In this document: positions 58,218 through 64,000 of the stretch, piece by piece
Position numbering within the stretch: position 1 is the stretch's first letter
How the letters are laid out: the number at the start of each line of letters is the position of its first letter
DNA from: Pseudo-nitzschia pungens
Lineage: Eukaryota; Bacillariophyta; Bacillariophyceae; Bacillariales; Bacillariaceae
DNA length: 64,000 bases
Direction of reading: 5' to 3'
Assembly (NCBI GenBank): GCA_037355855.1
Contig: CM074769.1
Location: forward strand, 868,001-932,000
Translations under genes and position numbers: made by a program
The notes under the pieces: model-generated
The model's database searches: none
What the model saw: only the letters and a program-made list of their open reading frames with translations
Told to the model about the DNA's origin: nothing

Positions 58218-59486
58218 ATGACCGGTCCTTCAGTCCAGGCAGGAACAGATGGCCTATTACGCGAGCGCGTCACTTTGACTGACTTTGAATCTTCAACGAT
58301 AATGGGGATGCAACGAGGTGTTACAACTGTAACATTTCTGCGTGGAAAGGCATACCCGGCTACGTTATTCATCCGTAAGCGGCTACGATTAATATTTGAA
58401 GTGAATCCTTGGATAGCTGGCAATGTGGTGCATGACAAGAATCACAAGAATCTGCATTTCCTCTATCCTACAGCGAAGGCGGTAGCCGATGCTGGTGTGA
58501 CGGATTCAGTGTTGGATGATTTGGTCAGGTTTGATCCACCAAATCTAAGCATTCATTCAGAGATGACCTATAATGAATTGCGCGATGCACTCGAAAGATC
58601 TGAAGCACAGTTGCCAAAGTCGAGCGGGTTGGTCAACAAGCGAGACTTGGTTGTTCGGGTCACGATTGTATCCGATTCAAAAGAGAAGAAAGGAGCATTC
58701 GTGATCATTCTTTCAACGTCACACGCAGTTGCGGACGGTCACACGCACTATGCCATTATGAAGATGATGTGCGAGGGGGGTGAGATCAATGCTTTGAATC
58801 CAAGAAGGAATTCGGAGGTCGAAATTCGTTGTCGAAACGCTACAAGAGTAGAAACGGCCTACATTCCGAGCTTCGCGAATGTAGGCTCTGCATATTGGAG
58901 ACTAGCATTCAAACCCAACAATGAGTACTATGCATTCTATATCGATAAAACACGAGTTGGAGAGGCGAAGCATGCCGCCAAGGCGCGCGGTGCGAACTTC
59001 GTGTCGACCAATGATATTCTCGTTTCAACCTTTGGAACTACATCCAATGCCCGTCTTTGTTTCATGGCGATTAATCTCCGAAAGCGGGTGAAGGGCGCAA
59101 ACGATGATGATGTTGGGAACTACGAAGGTGTCATCGGGATAGATGCAGGCGTTTACAACCATCCAGAAGGAATTCGGCAGGTGATACAAGAAGGGCCGCC
59201 TTATGTTGCCCATACGAGACCCTTTCCAGGTGTTTTTGAAGCGTCTACTTCCACAATCGCAATCATATCGAATTGGTCTTCTTTTGCATGCGAGATGAGA
59301 ATCCCCGATTGCGAACACGTTCTTCAGCTTCCAATAATAAATTGCGTTTATGATTGTGCATTCATCTTTCAGCCGAGGGATAATGAGCTCGCCGTGCTTT
59401 ACGGTGTCAAGTCGGTCGATTCCACAAGGCTCTGCGAGGTCGCGCCCCTCGGACCCAGTGTATCGGACTCTTTGTTCCCACGTTGA
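58218..59486 (+). CDS. CoA-dependent acyltransferase / condensation-domain-like protein
   Basis: A 422-aa single-exon protein. The start at 58218 (MTGPSVQAGTDG) is chosen because the frame upstream reads a repeat and poly-T. The segment ILSTSHAVADGHTHYAIMK carries an HxxxDG motif, the catalytic signature shared by BAHD acyltransferases, non-ribosomal-peptide condensation domains and related CoA-dependent transferases. Later segments (STNDILVSTFG, AIISNWSSFACEM) fit the second half of that fold. No carrier or adenylation domain lies nearby, so a free-standing acyltransferase is likelier than a peptide synthetase. Substrate unknown. No frame errors. Confidence 0.65.
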   Translation: MTGPSVQAGTDGLLRERVTLTDFESSTIMGMQRGVTTVTFLRGKAYPATLFIRKRLRLIFEVNPWIAGNVVHDKNHKNLHFLYPTAKAVADAGVTDSVLDDLVRFDPPNLSIHSEMTYNELRDALERSEAQLPKSSGLVNKRDLVVRVTIVSDSKEKKGAFVIILSTSHAVADGHTHYAIMKMMCEGGEINALNPRRNSEVEIRCRNATRVETAYIPSFANVGSAYWRLAFKPNNEYYAFYIDKTRVGEAKHAAKARGANFVSTNDILVSTFGTTSNARLCFMAINLRKRVKGANDDDVGNYEGVIGIDAGVYNHPEGIRQVIQEGPPYVAHTRPFPGVFEASTSTIAIISNWSSFACEMRIPDCEHVLQLPIINCVYDCAFIFQPRDNELAVLYGVKSVDSTRLCEVAPLGPSVSDSLFPR

Positions 59487-60819
59487 TTGCGATTTTCACA
59501 TCCCGATTGTCAAGCTTACACCAGGCGTAAGAAGGCAATCTTTTGGTGGAGTGCCTTCACAGATGCCATGAGAAACCCTGGCACAAAAGTATCACACGGT
59601 TCAAAATTTTCTACCCCTGCCGTTGTATCGCGGGTCCTTTCGTTGATTTTGCAATGCGAAATGAAGGATATCAAAACCACAGAAGGGTGAATTCCACGCA
59701 CTCGCCACACTCTCCACACTCGCCACAAACCTTTCAATCACAGTTCCAGAATGGAATGATAATTGCTGGAATGACAGATGAATGTTCCTCGAATCCTTCG
59801 ATTAGAAAGAGTAAAAACATAAGGGTGCCCTGTGGCAAAGTCATTGAACATAATGAACTCGATCAAAATTGGGATACAAATTAGGTACTATCTTGTAAAA
59901 TCCATCGCTAATAATAATAAGTGAATTTTCATCGCTAGAAAATAGACAGCTTTAGGATTGGAGAAATTGGTGAAAGTGAAGATTTTGACTTTTGGTGATT
60001 ACTAATAGTACCACTAGTACTAGCTACTACTAGTAGTAGTACTACTACCATGAAGCAAGCGGGGAGGAGTAACTACTGGTAGTATGATGAGAATACTGTT
60101 ACCATTGAAAAAGAAGGTTGGATTAAAAGTAATTCAAACTAAGGTTTACTTCCTTAGTGAATTTCCCGCAAAGGTTCCCCAATCAGCTGTCCAATAGAGT
60201 CAACTTCACTCATGTTCAAGTATGAGCTGTAACATCAGCTATGTTAGTTACAAGTAATCTTACTGTATTTTTTTTATTCTGCTGGGGAGAACCTCGTTGA
60301 CGCGCAAACGACGGACGGACCAGGACCATACGATTCTTATTCTTTATTTGTCGTTGACTTTTTGAAGTTTGTCAATTTTTCGGTTGAGTAAGGTTTAACA
60401 TACTCGTACAAGTACGTATTTTACACATCAGACATCATTAGACAAGCAGCCATCCAAACGCCTTTCTTTTGATCATTGATGGCTTCGCCAATCCTTACTG
60501 CTTGGAAAGGAAAACTCCTGCCGTTGTGCCACAACTGCACATCCACATCTTGCTTACCTTTTCAAAATGCCAAATTCTTCCTGTGTGATATCTGTGTGCA
60601 TATTGTAGTGACCAACAAACAATCGACATAATTTTTTCGCCGAAGCACAGCATCACCCATCATCGTTTGCTTTCCATGGATTTGGAAGAGGTGCACCCAA
60701 ATTCTGGAATCATACAGTAGCGCGCTGGGAAAGAGTGAATCCGGACTGGACCGGGCAACTTCCACTAGTACTGTACTGACGAGGAATGGACAAGGAAACC
60801 TAATTGTTTCCAATTCAAT
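59487..60819. other. Intergenic region
   Basis: No supported gene. It has a short CTCGCCACACTC repeat (59700-59728), a dense ACTAGTACTAG/ACTACTAGTAGTAG palindrome (60007-60050) and GTACAAGTACG words near 60406. Confidence 0.45.
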
Positions 60820-63800
60820 ATGATCCGGGGCACGAGTCATGAAGATTGTGAAATGTCAACTAATCTGAACGTTCATTTCCCGCAAGAACATCACAAGTGG
60901 CAACGGCGGAACAGAAGGATCCGGAAGATCTCTTTCTCGTCGTTGGCGTGCATGATTTCCATCTTGTTTGTGCTGCTTCTGTGTTCTTGGATCGAGGATG
61001 TGTGCGTTAGGTACAACGATGATCGTCGAGTACGAAGAGTGGTGCTCGTGGTTTCTTCCTTCGCCCCACCATTAATTTCGACTACGACCCGCGTTGTTCC
61101 TCCCATTCATCGCACCGATAACGGAAATCTTCTCTCCCCTTCGCACTTATCATTGCGGTTGTCGTCGAGGCGATCCTCTTGCGTGGTTGGGAAATTGCCT
61201 ATGTCGACTGCTGCAGCTACAGCCAATTCAACAATATCAATAGAACAGTATTCACTCGCAGAGACCCCGGTGTCGGAATCGCTGTCCTCCGATGAGGGCG
61301 GAAAGAAAGACGAAAATCAGGAAGAGAAAATTCAGAAATCTCGTCAGGTTGGTCCGGTTCGTGGAAGTGGAAGTAGTATCGGCAGAAACTTTGTTGCTCC
61401 AGAAGAACTTGACTCATTGCTGGATAGGGTCGATATTGTGTCACTGATTGAATCCTACGATTTGCCCAAATTTCAAAGGACATCTCCCGACAACGCGAAA
61501 TGTCTATGTCCTTTCCATGATGATCGAAACCCTTCTTTGCAAATCAACGGCCAACGAGGAATCTACAAATGTTTCTCGTGTGGTGCCGGAGGGAACGCCC
61601 TCAAGTTTGTCCGGGAATACGCCGAGCTACCTTCCGTTGATAATAGCGATACGGAGAGGACACCATTAACATTTTTGGAAGCCGTGCGAGAAGTACAAGA
61701 CTTTGCAGATAAGAAACCCAAGATTGGAGGCGTGCGACTGCGGCGACAGCAGCAAGGATCCATGGGCAGCGGCAGCAAACATAGCGCGAAATCGAAAAAA
61801 TTCTCGTCGTCGCTAATAGGAACGACATCGCGAGAGCGCATCCTGCATGCAAATTTATTTGCGGCGGCTTTCTTCGAAGAATCTCTGTTCGGGTTGCCCT
61901 CGGCTGGACTGGCTCGAACACACCTGAGATCAAGGGGTATCCTTCCGACTACCGTGAAGGCTTTTGCCATTGGTTATGCACCTGAGTCCTATTTTTTGGG
62001 CAGCGATCGACGCCAGCAACAAAAATCTCAGTCTTGGGGAGATGGAAGTCTGGTCCATCGTTTGCGGGACGAAGGTTTCACTCCACAAGAGATCTTGGAT
62101 GCAGGATTGGCAATCCTCACGAGGAAAGGCAAAGAACAGCAGAGCCAGAACAGCAAAAGAGATTCTGATGGCGAAAACCCTGACGAAGAGAAAGTAGTTC
62201 GAGCACAAGAACATCGAGATTTTTCCACCATCATGGATAGATTTCGAGGGCGACTTGTTGTCCCCATCTTTGACGCCACTGGCAGTCACGTGCTAGGATT
62301 TGGAGGTCGAATCTTGGAAAGCTCGGTGGAAGTCGCCTCTGATTTCAAAGCGGCGAAATATCTGAATAGTCCAGAGTCTTTGGTCTTTCAGAAAAAAGAA
62401 CTCCTATTTGGTCAACATATGGTCAAGTTTGCAACAGCTTCCGACACCAAGACTACCAATAAAAGCAGCGCGACATCAGCAGCCCGGCGGCGACCACGCT
62501 CCTTAATCATTGTAGAGGGATACATGGACGCCATTGCCCTCTGGCAAGCGGGGGTGAAAGAAACGGTAGCGTCAATGGGAACAGCCCTAACTAAGGAACA
62601 ACTCATGGCGGCGGCAAACACGGCGAGGCAAACCGGTGGTAGGTTGCAATTTTTTCGTCGCGACCACTTGCAGCAGAAAGACGGACAACTCGGAATACGC
62701 ATAGCTTGGTCGTTATTGTTTGTTTCTGCCTTTCTGTATGATTCCTTTGCCTCAACAAGCTAATATTCCTTTTGAAACAACGACATTTATACAATGCGCT
62801 GCACTTTTTTCCCAAAATAGGACGCATTGTTTTGTGCCTCGACAATGATAACGCCGGGTTTGCGGCCGTCACGCGATTGTGCGCAGGCTCCGATCCGATT
62901 CTTTTGTCTGTGACGGAAAAGTCTAATTTAGAAATTTTTGTCGCTAATCTTCCGGGGAACGTCAAAGATCCGGCGGAATTTTTGGAAGAGAATCAAGAGG
63001 CAAAGGATCTGGATGAGAAATTCCGAACCGAGGTGATCGATGGAGCTCAAGAATGGAGCAAATGGTACATGAACTCTCTGGTTGCTGCGTATAATTCATC
63101 GGCTACTGAGGGAGAAGATGGGAGTTTCAGTCAAATTTTTGACAAGTTGGCCTTTTTTCTATCGGTTTTTCAAGGCGTCGATGACCGAATGAAGAAGGCC
63201 GCATTCATAGCTCCAAAACTAACAGACATTGTTGACACAAACGAAGAAAGAGATACCAATGATAAAGATCGAATAGAAGCTTCAAGAACAGCAAGAATCC
63301 AAGTAGCATCGAATCTGGTGGAAAAAGCCTCACACGTTGCCCATTCGAAATCTGTTTATGCTCGAAAGAAAAATCAACTGGCGGTGGGAGCTACTAGAAA
63401 AGAAGCCGCTATCTCCAAGAGCCTCGAAATTAGTCAAGACTTGACGTTAGCGGAGACGGGCAAACAGAAGAAGCCTCAAACACCACCGCAACTTGAATCG
63501 AACGACAAAGGTTTTTCTGGATGGCAGCGACCAAAACCAACCATGGAGAGACAGAGAACGCAAATGAAGCGTCCATATAGAGTTAGAAGATTCGAGAAGT
63601 CCATGACGAGACACATTGCGGGTGTCGGAGGAAATCCATTTGATGATGAATGGCTGGGTGTAACAAAAGACAAGGTACGTTTCGTTTGTCCTGAAGGAAT
63701 CGTGACTTTGACTTCCTAGACCTTTTTAGCTCACATTAAAAAATTCATTTCGATCGTATCTTGGTCATATGAAAGTACACGAATGAGCGAAATCCTCTTC

Positions 63801-64000
63801 GATACGAACTAGATTACGCATCAAAATTTAATCAAAAATATATCGGCCCTGAAACCAGTGTCAGATTCAACAAAAACAATTACCACGGCACGTGGACTAC
63901 ACCAGATGCAATGGCCGCGGGATACGTTGCTCGTTCGAAGTCAAAGAACCTAGACTTTCTAGAGAAAGGAACCAGCTCCCTGGTGGAGTCCAACGTGGAA
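60820..64000 (+). CDS. DnaG-type primase, probably plastid-targeted (3' end outside the window)
   Basis: Bacterial-type RNA primase for DNA replication. It has a CHC2 zinc ribbon (CLCPFHDDRNPSLQ .. YKCFSCGAGGNALKF, about residues 226-267) and a TOPRIM domain with IIVEGYMDAIALW (acidic Glu) and, across an intron, LCLDNDNAG (the DxD pair). Introns fit 62639-62820 (GTAGGT..AATAG, restoring TGGRIVLCLD) and 63675-63775 (GTACGT..GAAAG, giving DK-YTNERNPLRY). The reading continues to the window edge. The N-terminus has a hydrophobic segment (LACMISILFVLLLCSW) followed by VSSFAPPL, an 'AFAP'-like motif, so the plastid is the likeliest site; the mitochondrion cannot be excluded. The start could be 60820 or 60853. 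The C-terminal part is long and basic, without a recognised helicase domain. Confidence 0.85.

Overview
The window is nuclear DNA from a photosynthetic stramenopile, most likely a raphid pennate diatom. The genes are eukaryotic, with short GT-AG introns (about 90-460 nt, donors mostly GTGCGT, GTACGT or GTAAGN). Several predicted proteins begin with a signal-peptide-like stretch ending in an 'AF'-type motif (TTAF, AGAF, SSFAP), as in secondary-plastid targeting. A phytochelatin synthase, an HSF-type factor and a Ty1/copia element of the kind common in diatoms fit this. Species cannot be named from sequence alone. No prokaryotic operons, rRNA, tRNA or CRISPR were seen.

Layout. 0-14 kb is GC-rich: a GT-A glycosyltransferase (-), an aldo/keto reductase (+), a GLE1-like mRNA-export factor fused to an SPFG-repeat domain and two CCCH zinc fingers (+), an SBP2-like SECIS-binding protein carrying four tandem UHM/RRM-like domains (-), and an unknown membrane protein (+). 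15-24.5 kb: a GT64/exostosin-like transferase, ARL1, a CGFS glutaredoxin divergent from a tyrosine recombinase (both with plastid-type presequences), and a GT8-like transferase. 26-37.6 kb: a Kelch protein of nitrile-specifier type, PEX19, the ribosome-assembly GTPase BMS1, a Mn superoxide dismutase and phytochelatin synthase. 38.9-47.5 kb: a small membrane protein, a RING-H2 membrane protein, RPL5, TMEM18 and a heat-shock factor. 48.7-57 kb is a degenerate ~41-bp minisatellite interrupted by an intact copia element (identical 285-bp LTRs, 5-bp target duplication, one 1812-aa gag-pol ORF). 58-64 kb: a CoA-dependent-acyltransferase-like protein and a DnaG-type primase that runs off the end.

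Many genes in the GC-rich parts are broken by single-base frame changes while the protein similarity continues in the next frame. RPL5, an essential gene, carries one, so these are best read as assembly indels. They were not repaired here; gene spans are given across the breaks.

Most interesting for follow-up: the GLE1-FG-CCCH protein joins in one chain the two partners GLE1 and NUP42 that are separate in yeast and animals. The SBP2-like protein has four UHM-like domains ahead of its L7Ae RNA-binding domain. The recombinase is nuclear-encoded, catalytically intact and apparently plastid-directed. Repeat themes (pentanucleotide arrays in introns, TAAGGTTAC and ACTAGT palindromes between genes) recur across the window.
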